Positions 48,534-56,422 of a DNA stretch of 64,000 nucleotides are shown here, in pieces. The translations under genes were made by a program, and so were the position numbers. The first letter of the stretch is position 1. Each line of letters opens with the position of its first letter. This DNA comes from Streptomyces sp. NBC_01288 (lineage in GTDB: Bacteria > Actinomycetota > Actinomycetes > Streptomycetales > Streptomycetaceae). Below the pieces are notes generated by a model that saw nothing but the letters and a program-made list of their open reading frames with translations, did not search any database and was not told the origin of the DNA. Location of the stretch: the NCBI RefSeq assembly GCF_035982055.1, contig NZ_CP108427.1, positions 9,485,001 to 9,549,000 on the forward strand. The letters are read 5' to 3'.

Positions 48534-50453
48534 ATGACGCTGATCACCCGACGCTCGGTCCTGATCGCCGGTACCGCCACGGCCGGAGCCGTACTCGTGC
48601 CGGCGGTCTCCGCCACCGCCGCGCCGACGGCCACCAAGACCCCGAAGGCTTCGGGCAAGCGGATCTCGGTCGCCTCCGGTGAGACGTACACGGTCTCCAC
48701 CACCACCCGCGTGAGCGAGCTGTCCATCGCCGCCGGCGGCACGATCGCCGCCCCGGACGGCTCCAGCCTCTCCCTTACCGTCGACGGAGTGGAGACCGGC
48801 CAACTCCTCACCGCCACCGGCGGAACGGCCACCCTGATCCAGGCCGGCACCTACCGGGGAGACGTCGTCCTGACCGTCTCCGCCGCCAACGAGGTGACGT
48901 ACGAGACGCTCACCTTCCCGTTCCGGCAGGCGGTGTACGTCGACGGCGACGGCGTGGTCACGGACAAGTCCGTCCTCGCGGCCGTCCTCGGCGGCAAGCT
49001 GACGGACGCCTACGCGAAGAACGTGTCGATCACCTCGACCGGCGAGTGCTTCGACGGCGTGTACGTCCAGGACGCCACCTACACGCTCGACCGCCCCTCC
49101 ATCTCCCTTACGGGCAACGGCCGTTGCGACTTCGCGGGCTACGGCGCCGCGGTCGTCGGCGACGGCTCCGCGACCACGCTCGTCGTCGACGGCGCCCGCA
49201 TCGACAACAAGGGAGTCGTCCGCACCGCCGTCATCGCCAACGACGGTGCCAACGTCATCGTCAAGGACTCCGTCCTCCGCGCCCGCAACGGCGTTCTGCC
49301 CGCCGACTACCAAGCCACCGTCGAGACGCCGTACATGGAGTCCGTGCCCTGGATGCTCGGCCTCGACGGCAACGTCCGCGCCACCAACCTCATCGGCAAG
49401 AACAGCAAGGCCACCTACCTCAACTCGACCGTGTTCTCCGAGACGTGGGGCGCCCTGTCGGTCGAGGGCGGCAGCGGGCTCAAACTGACCGCGATCAACA
49501 GCCACTTCGGCAACACGGGGGAGTACGGCTACGGCACCTACGCCATCGGCGACGCGACCGTGCGGGTGCTCGGCTCCCGGCTCGACGTCGGCAGCTACGC
49601 GACCATCATCGCGGGCCCGGCCGCGGTCGTGCACTACGGCGACAGCACCAGGGCCGCCGTCTCCGCGCTCAACACCGAGCTGGAACTCGGGCTGTCCAAA
49701 GCAGAGTTGGCGTCGATCCCGGCGCGCAACACCGTCGTGAACTCCGGGCACTTCGGCTACATGTTCTTCGGCGCCGGCCAACTCACCCTCGACGGCGGCA
49801 CGGTGATCAACTCCGACCGGGCCACCTTCCTCAACAAGGGCCAGCAGACCACGATCAGCGTCGACGGCTCACAGGGCACCCGGCTCAACCCGCGCGACGG
49901 GATCATCCTCCAGATGATCGAGCTGGACGACCCGGGCCCGGTCCCGGTCAACGGCAAGATGATGAACATCGGCGTCTACACCGAGCCCACCGGCGACCCG
50001 GCCAAGGACGCGACCTTCGACCCGACCGCCGTGCACGCCACCGACGGCGCCGCCACCTTCAACTCCATAGCGTTGAAGGGTGACTTCTACAACGGCATGC
50101 GCACGGGCAAGAACATGGTCCTCACCTTCGAGGGCGCGAGCGTCGAGGGCGTGATCTCCGCGACGAAGGCCAAGCACCGGGTCTCCAGCATCGACGCGTC
50201 GACCTTCTACGAGCTGGGCATCGTCACCAACACCGCCCAGGCCGCCGTCAACAACGGCGCGATCGTGCAGCTGAACAGCGGCTCGACCTGGACGGTCACC
50301 GGCACCTCGTACCTGACCCGGCTCGCCCTCGCCGCCGACGCGACCGTCAAGGCGCCCCGCGGCAAGAAGGTCACGCTGACGGTCGACGGGACGACCACGG
50401 CGATCACGCCGGGCCAGACCTACACGGGCGCGCTCACGCTGACCGTCGCGTGA
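48534..50453 (+). CDS. Tat-exported beta-helix protein with matching end caps
   Basis: A 639-residue exported protein. Residues 4-32 look like a twin-arginine signal: ITRRSVLIAGTATAGAV, then AVSATAAP. The body is Gly/Asn/Asp/Thr-rich with short strands typical of a right-handed beta-helix (NGRCDFAGYGAAVVGDGS, GSGLKLTAINSHFGNTGEYG, SRLDVGSYATIIAG). Two similar ~60-residue modules flank it: residues ~48-116 and 581-639, sharing GxTYTV/GSTWTV, LTVDG and AGTYRGDVVLTV/PGQTYTGALTLTV. The start follows GGAAGG. Possible roles are polysaccharide binding or lysis; no catalytic Asp/His set could be assigned. Confidence 0.8.
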   Translation: MTLITRRSVLIAGTATAGAVLVPAVSATAAPTATKTPKASGKRISVASGETYTVSTTTRVSELSIAAGGTIAAPDGSSLSLTVDGVETGQLLTATGGTATLIQAGTYRGDVVLTVSAANEVTYETLTFPFRQAVYVDGDGVVTDKSVLAAVLGGKLTDAYAKNVSITSTGECFDGVYVQDATYTLDRPSISLTGNGRCDFAGYGAAVVGDGSATTLVVDGARIDNKGVVRTAVIANDGANVIVKDSVLRARNGVLPADYQATVETPYMESVPWMLGLDGNVRATNLIGKNSKATYLNSTVFSETWGALSVEGGSGLKLTAINSHFGNTGEYGYGTYAIGDATVRVLGSRLDVGSYATIIAGPAAVVHYGDSTRAAVSALNTELELGLSKAELASIPARNTVVNSGHFGYMFFGAGQLTLDGGTVINSDRATFLNKGQQTTISVDGSQGTRLNPRDGIILQMIELDDPGPVPVNGKMMNIGVYTEPTGDPAKDATFDPTAVHATDGAATFNSIALKGDFYNGMRTGKNMVLTFEGASVEGVISATKAKHRVSSIDASTFYELGIVTNTAQAAVNNGAIVQLNSGSTWTVTGTSYLTRLALAADATVKAPRGKKVTLTVDGTTTAITPGQTYTGALTLTVA

Positions 50454-50458
50454 GCGAT

Positions 50459-50514
50459 GGCGGAGGCGCGGGGCCCACCCGAGCCGAAGGGCTCACCCGA
50501 GCCGCGCCTCCGCC
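50459..50514. terminator. Bidirectional terminator with perfect 13-bp arms
   Basis: GGCGGAGGCGCGG (50459-50471) pairs perfectly with CCGCGCCTCCGCC (50502-50514). The loop contains a second hairpin, GAGCC-GAAG-GGCTC (50481-50494). The right arm lies inside the 3' end of the convergent SnoaL-like gene (stop at 50493). Confidence 0.75.
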
Positions 50515-50891
50515 TCCTTCGCGATCCGCTCGAACTGCGCACCCATGGCAGCCTGGAGCGCCTGCGCCCCCGACAACGGCCGGACCATGACCGTCAGTTC
50601 GTCGATCAGGCCCTCCTCGTCGACGTGGATGAAGTCGCAGCCGGTCAGCTCGCGGTCGCCGATCCGCGCGGCGAACATCAGCGCGCTGTCGCTGCCGTCC
50701 GGGTCGCCGATCTCCCGTAGGTACCGGAAGTCCTCGAAGACCCGCGCCACCCCGTGCAGGATCGCCGCGGTGATCGCCTTGCCGGGGTACGGCTTGAACA
50801 CGACCGGGCTGGTGAAGACCACGTCCTCGGCCAGCAGCGCCTCGACGGCGTCCATGTCCTGCGCCTCGACCGCCTCACGGAACGCACGCAT
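50493..50891 (-). CDS. SnoaL-like/NTF2-fold protein
   Basis: A 132-residue NTF2-fold protein: RAFREAVEAQDMDAVEALLA, EDVVFTSPVVFKPYPGKAIT, ALMFAARIGDRELTGCDFIH, VDEEGLIDELTVMVRPLSG. The last phrase is a recurrent mark of a SnoaL_4/DUF4440 branch. It is divergent from the PadR regulator at 50962 with palindromic AT-rich sites between them, so PadR probably controls it. Enzymatic (isomerase/cyclase) or ligand-binding role unknown. Confidence 0.85.
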   Translation of the reverse strand: MRAFREAVEAQDMDAVEALLAEDVVFTSPVVFKPYPGKAITAAILHGVARVFEDFRYLREIGDPDGSDSALMFAARIGDRELTGCDFIHVDEEGLIDELTVMVRPLSGAQALQAAMGAQFERIAKEAEARLG

Positions 50892-50906
50892 CGGTTCACC
50901 TCATAG

Positions 50907-50952
50907 TCAATTTGTTGAGTAGGTGTGGATGAGACTAATCAACGGCTGTTAA
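50907..50952. promoter_or_regulatory. Candidate PadR operator region
   Basis: TCAATTTGTTGA (50907-50918, TCAA/TTGA arms) and TCAACGGCTGTTAA (50939-50952) are two AT-rich imperfect palindromes 32 bp apart in the 70-bp gap between the SnoaL-like gene and padR. Confidence 0.45.
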
Positions 50953-50961
50953 CGTGTCCAC

Positions 50962-51525
50962 ATGTCCCTCAAGTACGCGGTCCTCGCGGCCCTCCTGGAA
51001 GGCGAGGCCTCGGGCTACGAGCTGGCGAAGGTGTTCGACGTGTCGCTGGCGAACTTCTGGCCCGCGACACCGCAGCAGCTCTACCGCGAACTGGAGCGCC
51101 TCGCCCAGGACGGCCTGATCGAGGCACGGGTCGTACAGCAGGAACGCAGGCCCAACAAAAGGATGTTCACGCTCACCGACGCGGGCCGGCGCGACCTCGA
51201 CACCTTCGCCGCCGAGCCGCCCCGGCGCCCCACCGCCATCCGCGACGAACTCCTCATCAAGATCCAGGCCATGGACGGCACCGACCCCGCCGTGACCCGC
51301 GAGCTGATCGAGGAGCGCAGGTCGTGGTCGCGCGGCAAGCTCGACCGTTACGAGCGCGTACGGGCCCGGCTCCTCGGCGGCCGGACCGAGGAGGAGTACC
51401 TCCGGGACGCCGACCGCATCGGGCCGTATCTCACGCTCATGGCCGGGATCACCTTCGAGGAGGAGAACCTGCGCTGGTGCGAGCGCGTTCTCGCGATCCT
51501 GAAGCAGCGCGTTGCCCTAGGCTGA
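50962..51525 (+). CDS. PadR-family transcriptional regulator
   Basis: A 187-residue PadR (AphA-like, subfamily 1) protein: SLKYAVLAALLEGEASGYEL, FWPATPQQLYRELERLAQDG, RRPNKRMFTLTDAGRRDLDT form the winged helix; the rest is a helical dimer domain with RSWSRGKLDRYERVRARLLG. Such regulators usually repress a neighbouring gene and respond to phenolics or drugs. Here the neighbours are the divergent SnoaL-like gene and the methyltransferase 5 bp downstream. Confidence 0.9.
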   Translation: MSLKYAVLAALLEGEASGYELAKVFDVSLANFWPATPQQLYRELERLAQDGLIEARVVQQERRPNKRMFTLTDAGRRDLDTFAAEPPRRPTAIRDELLIKIQAMDGTDPAVTRELIEERRSWSRGKLDRYERVRARLLGGRTEEEYLRDADRIGPYLTLMAGITFEEENLRWCERVLAILKQRVALG

Positions 51526-51530
51526 CCCGG

Positions 51531-52256
51531 ATGTTCAGCCCCGAAGGCCCCAGTCTGCGCGAACTCGCCGTCCAGGCCATGTCGTCCGTCGAGCACGGCT
51601 ACGACCTCCTCGCGCCCAAGTTCGACCACACCCCGTTCCGCACACCGGCCCCGCTGCTCGACGCGGTCGCCACGATGCTGCGCCGCGTCGGCCCCTTCGA
51701 CGACGGCCTCGACCTGTGCTGCGGCACCGGCGCGGGTGCCGAGGTCCTGACGAAGGTGTGCCAAGAGAGCGTCACCGGCGTCGACTTCAGCGCGGGCATG
51801 CTCGACGTCGCACGGGAGCAGGTGACGAGCGGCGAGCCCCGCGTCTCATGGGTGCGCGGCGACGCCCGGGCCCTGCCGTTCACTGCGGCCTTCGACCTGG
51901 TGGTGAGCTTCGGGGCGTTCGGCCACTTCCTGCCCCGCGAACTGCCCGGTCTGTTCGAACAGGTCCACTCGGTGCTGCGCCCCGGCGGCCGCTTCGCCTT
52001 CCCCGTCGTCGCACCGCCGCGTCCCGCATCGCCCGCGTACTGGATGCTGTCCGGCTTCGACGCGGTGATGAAGGTACGCAACGCCGTCTGGCGACCGCCC
52101 TTCGTCATGTACTACCGCGACTTCCAACTCGGTTACGTGCAACCGGAGTTGGAGCGGATCGGATTCGACGTCGACCTGTACGCGCTACCCGAGTTCGGGA
52201 GTCGTGGCGACGGCAGCCCCCGCGTCCGCATGGTCGCGGCGCGACGGCTGCCGTAG
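51531..52256 (+). CDS. Class I SAM-dependent methyltransferase
   Basis: A 241-residue methyltransferase: motif I GLDLCCGTGAGAEVLTKVCQ, VTGVDFSAGMLDVAREQV, GDARALPFTAAFDLVVSFGA and VLRPGGRFAFPV. ATG at 51531 follows padR by 5 bp with a weak ribosome-binding site, so translation may be coupled. A long helical insert after motif III (SPAYWMLSGFDAVMKVRNAV) may form the substrate lid. Substrate unknown. Convergent with the hydrolase at 52269. Confidence 0.87.
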   Translation: MFSPEGPSLRELAVQAMSSVEHGYDLLAPKFDHTPFRTPAPLLDAVATMLRRVGPFDDGLDLCCGTGAGAEVLTKVCQESVTGVDFSAGMLDVAREQVTSGEPRVSWVRGDARALPFTAAFDLVVSFGAFGHFLPRELPGLFEQVHSVLRPGGRFAFPVVAPPRPASPAYWMLSGFDAVMKVRNAVWRPPFVMYYRDFQLGYVQPELERIGFDVDLYALPEFGSRGDGSPRVRMVAARRLP

Positions 52257-52268
52257 CCGGAAGGGTTC

Positions 52269-53081
52269 TCAACTCGTCGCTGTCGCCGCCGACTTGATGA
52301 CCTTCGTGACCAGGTCGGGGTGGGAGATCATCACGACGTGCGAGGAGTCCACCACGGTCGTGTGCGAACCGGCCCGCTTGGCCTCGAAACGCTCCAGGTC
52401 GGGTGCGATCGCCCGGTCCTGGGCCGCCACGACCGCCCACGAGGGGATGTCGCGCCAGGCCGCCGCCGTGGCGACGTCCGTGAACGCGGCCGCGCTGATG
52501 GGGCGTTGAGAGGCCCCCAGCAGTGCGGATGTGGACGCCGGGAGGTCGGCGGTGAACACCGCGTGGAACTTCGCCGTCTGGATGGCCAGATCGGTACCGC
52601 CCGCGCCGTCGGGCAGCGGCTGCAAGGCGTCGCTCAGCTGCGACCCGGGGAACCGCGCGCCGAGTTCGCCGAGTTGCTCGCCCTTGTCGGGGACGAAGGC
52701 CGCGACGTACACGAGCGCCTTCACGCTCGCGTCGCCCGCGGCCGCCTGAGTGATCACCGCGCCGCCGTAGGAGTGTCCTACGACGACCTTCGGACCGTCG
52801 ATCGTCTTGAGGATCGCGGAGATGTAGGCGGCGTCCGAGGTCAGCCCGCGCAGCGGATTGGCGGGCGCCACGACCGTGTACGCCGCCTTCTGCAGCCGGG
52901 AGGCCACGGCCGACCAGCTGGACGCGTCGGCGAACGCCCCGTGCACGAGGACCACGGTGGGCTTCGGCTTGGAGTGCGAACCTCCCATGGGGGATGCGGC
53001 CGAGGCCGGGAGCGCGGTGGCCGCGAGGGTGCCGGCCGCCACAACCGCCCCCAGAATCAAGGGTCTACGGGAAATCGTCAT
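52269..53081 (-). CDS. Secreted alpha/beta hydrolase
   Basis: A 270-residue alpha/beta hydrolase with a Sec-type (RR-containing, possibly Tat) signal peptide, SRRPLILGAVVAAGTLAATA to ALPASAAS. Then VVLVHGAFADASSWSAVASR, the nucleophile elbow GHSYGG, and WAVVAAQDRAIAP and SSHVVMISHPD for the Asp/His. It belongs to the small salicylate-esterase/hydroxynitrile-lyase-like group common in Streptomyces. It lies 78 bp downstream of another hydrolase on the same strand. Substrate unknown. Confidence 0.88.
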   Translation of the reverse strand: MTISRRPLILGAVVAAGTLAATALPASAASPMGGSHSKPKPTVVLVHGAFADASSWSAVASRLQKAAYTVVAPANPLRGLTSDAAYISAILKTIDGPKVVVGHSYGGAVITQAAAGDASVKALVYVAAFVPDKGEQLGELGARFPGSQLSDALQPLPDGAGGTDLAIQTAKFHAVFTADLPASTSALLGASQRPISAAAFTDVATAAAWRDIPSWAVVAAQDRAIAPDLERFEAKRAGSHTTVVDSSHVVMISHPDLVTKVIKSAATATS

Positions 53082-53159
53082 CGGTCGGCTCCAGTTGAGG
53101 TCGAGGAGATCGGCGTCGTACGCGTGCGCATCGGTACCGGGCGCGGGCCGTGCGGGAGT

Positions 53160-53993
53160 TCACACATAGCGGCGCACGAACGACAGGGCGGTGTCCGCGA
53201 CCTCCTGCCAGCCGTGGTCGATGGTCAGCGCGTGGCCCCGGTCCTTGATCTCGGTGATCTCGGTGACGCCCTTGTTGTGCTGCTGTTTCTTGTAGGAGGC
53301 GTTGGCGATCGACCAGGGCACGGTGTGGTCCTTCTCGCCCGAGATGATCAGGAGCGGGCCGCGGTCGGGGTTCTCCGTGTCGACCTTCGCCTCTGTCCAC
53401 GGGTTGAGGTTCGCCGTGGCCGCCTGGAACAGCGGGGCACCGGGCGCGGGCACGGCGAACGTCTCGTACAGCTCCCGTGCCTCCTCCTCGCCGACGGCGT
53501 TGGCGAAGCCGTAGCGGAACTGGTCGTAGGTCAGGGGGACCGCGCGGTTGCGGTTGGCGGGGTTGCTGAGGACGGGCGCGGAGGAACGCAGCGCGGAGAT
53601 CGGCAGGGGCAGTACGCCACGGAACGGCGCCGGGTCGATCGCCACGGACGCGGCGGAGAGTCCGCGCCCGGCGAGGATCTGCGTGAGCAGTCCGCCGAAG
53701 GAGTGGCCGACGATCGCCGGCTTGCGGGTCAGCGTGCCGATCAACTCCGCGAGGTGGTCGGCGACTTGGCCGACCGTCTTGCCCGCCATGACTTCGGGGT
53801 GCTCGTTCGCCTCCTTGACCGTCTCCGGGTCGTCGGGCCAGGACAGGGAGACCGGCGCGTACCCGGCCTGCTCGAAGTGCGCCGCCCAGCGGTCCCAACT
53901 GCTCGGCAACAGCCACAGACCGTGGACGAAGACGACCGGCGTGCGTTCGACGGCGTTCGCCCGCTCGATCTGCTGTACGTCGATATGGGTCAT
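53160..53993 (-). CDS. Alpha/beta hydrolase (cytoplasmic)
   Basis: A 277-residue hydrolase without a signal peptide: VVFVHGLWLLPSSWDRWAAH, nucleophile elbow GHSFGG, acid residue in ISGEKDHTVPW and His in KDRGHALTIDHGW. The cap region contains NPANRNRAVPLTYDQFRYGF, typical of a non-haem peroxidase/esterase-like actinobacterial group. It precedes the secreted hydrolase by 78 bp, so both may be one transcript. Divergent from cyanase. Confidence 0.86.
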   Translation of the reverse strand: MTHIDVQQIERANAVERTPVVFVHGLWLLPSSWDRWAAHFEQAGYAPVSLSWPDDPETVKEANEHPEVMAGKTVGQVADHLAELIGTLTRKPAIVGHSFGGLLTQILAGRGLSAASVAIDPAPFRGVLPLPISALRSSAPVLSNPANRNRAVPLTYDQFRYGFANAVGEEEARELYETFAVPAPGAPLFQAATANLNPWTEAKVDTENPDRGPLLIISGEKDHTVPWSIANASYKKQQHNKGVTEITEIKDRGHALTIDHGWQEVADTALSFVRRYV

Positions 53994-54134
53994 GTCCGCA
54001 GTATGTGTCCGTTGACTCCTGGAGTCTGTCGTGCGGCCGCACTTGGTTCAGGAGGACGCCATTGTCGCGGCCCGGGCGATCTCCTACGCTGAACCGTGTG
54101 GGGGCAAGAGTGCTGTCCGGGAACGGAGTTGTGC

Positions 54135-54581
54135 ATGCTCAGCAAGGGTGAAGCCGGCGAAGCGGTGCGTCAGGCCAAGGTGAAGACCGGTGTCACATGG
54201 GCCCAGTTGGCGGAGGCCGTGGGCCGACCGCTCGCGTGGACCACCGCGGCCCTGCTGGGCCAGCACCCCATGTCCAAGGACGAGGCGGCGACGGCCGCCG
54301 CCCTCCTCGAACTCGGCGAGGACGCCGCCCTCGCCTTCCAACTCCAGCCGACCCGGGGCGCGTTGGACGCGGCCGTGCCCGTGGACCCGACGATCTACCG
54401 CCTCTACGAGGTGATCCAGGTCTACGGCCCCACCATCAAGGAACTGATCCACGAGCAGTGCGGCGACGGCATCATGAGCGCCATCAACTTCCGCCTCGAC
54501 GTCAGCCGCGTGCCCGACCCCGCCGGTGACCGGGTCGTCATCACCCTCGACGGCAAGTACCTGCAATACCAGTGGGAGTGA
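54135..54581 (+). CDS. cynS: Cyanate hydratase (cyanase)
   Basis: A 148-residue cyanase with an N-terminal helical HTH-like domain (WAQLAEAVGRPLAWTTAALL) and the catalytic C-terminal domain. The active-site residues Arg89, Glu92 (IYRLYEVIQVYGPTIKELIH) and Ser115 (GIMSAINF) match E. coli Arg96, Glu99 and Ser122 with a constant shift of 7. It converts cyanate and bicarbonate to ammonia and CO2. ATG 54135 was chosen because GGAG precedes it; GTG 54096 would add 13 unlike residues. No carbonic anhydrase or cyanate transporter is adjacent. Confidence 0.93.
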   Translation: MLSKGEAGEAVRQAKVKTGVTWAQLAEAVGRPLAWTTAALLGQHPMSKDEAATAAALLELGEDAALAFQLQPTRGALDAAVPVDPTIYRLYEVIQVYGPTIKELIHEQCGDGIMSAINFRLDVSRVPDPAGDRVVITLDGKYLQYQWE

Positions 54582-54594
54582 TCGGGCCGCCCCG

Positions 54595-55740
54595 TCAGCG
54601 ACTCCGGCCCGCGTTGAGCCGGGCGGCCTGACGGGTCAAGTGGTCGCGCTCGGCGAGGTTGGGGGCCTTGCGTGCCGCCTCCGCGTAAAGCCTGGCCGCC
54701 GTCTTCAGGTCGCCGTCACGCTCGTGGAGGTAGGCCGCCACCGCGGTGTACCGGGGGAGGGCGTCGTCCAGCACCGCGAGCGCGGCCAGACCGGCGCGCG
54801 GGCCGTCCGCCTCACCCACGGCCACCGCGCGGTTGAGGCGGACGATCGGGCTGTCGGTCAGGCCGGCGAGTTCGTCGTACCACTCGACGATCTGTACCCA
54901 GTCCGTCTCCTCGGCGGTGGGCGCGTCCGCGTGCAGCGCCGCGATCGCCGCCTGCGCCTGGAACTCGCCCAACCGGTCGCGAGCGAGGGCGACTTGGAGG
55001 ATGGTGACGCCCTCGGCGATCGCCGACGTGTCCCAGCTGCCGCGGTCCTGCTCGGCGAGCGGGACCAGGCTGCCGTCCGGTGCGGTCCGGGCGGCTCGCC
55101 GGGCGTGGTGCAGCAGCATGAGCGCGAGCAGGCCCGCGACCTCGGGGTGGTCGATCGCGGCGGCGAGCTGCCGGGTGAGTCGGATCGCCTCGGCGGCGAG
55201 GTCGACATCGCCGGAGTAGCCCTCGTTGAAGACCAGGTAGAGGACGCGCAGCACGGTCGCGACATCGCCGGGCTGGTCGAAGCGCACATCGGAGACGGTG
55301 CGCTTGGCCCGGCTGATCCGCTGCGCCATCGTCGCCTCGGGCACCAGATAGGCCCGCGCGATCTGCCGCGTGGTGAGCCCGCCGACGGCGCGCAGAGTGA
55401 GCGCGACCGCCGACGACGGCGTCAACTTCGGGTGGGCGCACAGGAAGTAGAGCTGGAGCGTGTCGTCCGAGGCGGGCGTGGGGCCGGGCGTCGGCTCCTC
55501 GTCGACCAGATCCTCGCGCCTGCGGCGGGCGGTCTCCGCCCGCGTCGCGTCGAGGAACCGCCGCCACGCCACCGTGACCAGCCAGCCCTTCGCGTCCCGC
55601 GGCGGATCGTCCGGCCACACCCGGACCGCCTCGACGAGCGCGTCCTGCACGGCGTCCTCGGCCGCCGCGAAGTCCGCTCCGCGGCGGACGAGGATCCCGA
55701 GCACGCTCGGCGTGAGGCTCCTCAGCAGGACCTCGTTCAC
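54595..55740 (-). CDS. ECF42-group sigma factor, second copy
   Basis: A 381-residue ECF sigma with TPR-like extension. Sigma2: LLRSLTPSVLGILVRRGADF, AAEDAVQDALVEAVRVWPDD, KGWLVTVAWRRFLDATRAET; sigma4: ALTLRAVGGLTTRQIARAYL, EATMAQRISRAKRTVSD. Extension: YLVFNEGYSGDVDLAAEAIR, EFQAQAAIAALHADAPTAEE, PIVRLNRAVAVGEADGPRAG. GTG 55740 overlaps the DGPF stop by 4 bp. It is clearly a paralogue of the sigma at 29292 but differs throughout, so the two modules are not a recent duplication. Confidence 0.92.
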   Translation of the reverse strand: MNEVLLRSLTPSVLGILVRRGADFAAAEDAVQDALVEAVRVWPDDPPRDAKGWLVTVAWRRFLDATRAETARRRREDLVDEEPTPGPTPASDDTLQLYFLCAHPKLTPSSAVALTLRAVGGLTTRQIARAYLVPEATMAQRISRAKRTVSDVRFDQPGDVATVLRVLYLVFNEGYSGDVDLAAEAIRLTRQLAAAIDHPEVAGLLALMLLHHARRAARTAPDGSLVPLAEQDRGSWDTSAIAEGVTILQVALARDRLGEFQAQAAIAALHADAPTAEETDWVQIVEWYDELAGLTDSPIVRLNRAVAVGEADGPRAGLAALAVLDDALPRYTAVAAYLHERDGDLKTAARLYAEAARKAPNLAERDHLTRQAARLNAGRSR

Positions 55741-56162
55741 TTGAAAGTGCAGTCCGTGTCCGTGACGGTGGAGTGCGCGCCCAGGAACGGCCGCAGCTCC
55801 AGCCACTCGTGGATCGGCCTGCCACCGGCCCCGGGCGCGGCCGACAGCTCGCCGGCCAGGTCCACGGCACGCTCGTAGGAGTCGACGTCGATCACCATCC
55901 AGCCGGCGATGACGTCCTTGGTCTCGGCGAACGGGCCGTCGGTGACCGGCGGGCGCCCTTCACCGTCGTAGCGGACGAACGTTCCCTCGGAGGAGAGTGC
56001 CTGGCTGTCGACGAACTCGCCGGTCTTCTCCAGGCGGGCCGCGAAGTCGTTCATGTACTGGACGTGGGCCGTGATCTCCTCGGGTGCCCACTGGTCCATG
56101 GGGACGTCGTTCACGGCGGCGGGGGCACCGCGGTAGTGCTTCAGGAGCAGGTACTTGGCCAT
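55737..56162 (-). CDS. DGPF/YciI-family protein of ECF42 module 2
   Basis: A 141-residue DGPF protein: MAKYLLLKHYRGAPAAVNDV, APEEITAHVQYMNDFAARLE, VTDGPFAETKDVIAGWMVID, IHEWLELRPFLGAH. It is the single DGPF partner in module 2, where module 1 has two. The upstream region carries the ECF42-type promoter at 56241-56215. Overlaps the sigma gene by 4 bp. Confidence 0.92.
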   Translation of the reverse strand: MAKYLLLKHYRGAPAAVNDVPMDQWAPEEITAHVQYMNDFAARLEKTGEFVDSQALSSEGTFVRYDGEGRPPVTDGPFAETKDVIAGWMVIDVDSYERAVDLAGELSAAPGAGGRPIHEWLELRPFLGAHSTVTDTDCTFK

Positions 56163-56214
56163 GGTCGTTCTCCTCGGTGCTCGTGCGACCCATTGTGGTC
56201 GCGTTCACCTCGGG

Positions 56215-56241
56215 GACGGAGCCGGGCGCGGGTTCTCGACA
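56215..56241 (-). promoter_or_regulatory. ECF42-type promoter of DGPF/sigma module 2
   Basis: On the minus strand TGTCGA (56241-56236), 17-nt spacer, CGTC (56218-56215), identical in hexamer, spacer length and tetramer to the module 1 promoter. It lies about 53 bp before the DGPF ATG at 56162. Confidence 0.7.
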
Positions 56242-56342
56242 TCGGCGGGCGGATTTTTTCGCCGCGAGCTTCGCGAGGTCTGTGGGGGAGGGTGGAAAGG
56301 GAGGCGTACTCACTCCTCTTCCCTTCTTAACGTATAGCGCAC

Positions 56343-56368
56343 CCGGGGGCTTGCGGCAAGGCCCCCGG
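56343..56368. promoter_or_regulatory. Rifamycin-associated element (RAE)
   Basis: The core GGGGCTTGCGGCAAGGCCC (56346-56364) equals the published 19-bp RAE inverted repeat as I recall it. It is embedded in a 26-bp near-perfect palindrome with CCGGGGGCTTG and CAAGGCCCCCGG arms. It lies 55 bp before the glycosyltransferase ATG. RAEs mark rifamycin-inducible resistance genes (rph, rgt, iri, helR) in actinobacteria. A TATAGC (56333-56338) precedes it; TTGCGG inside it with CAGAAT 19 nt on is another possible promoter. Confidence 0.88.
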
Positions 56369-56422
56369 TGTGCCGCAGAATGTCCGGCCTGAGGCCATGA
56401 CCTGCGGAAACGGGAGTGCGGA

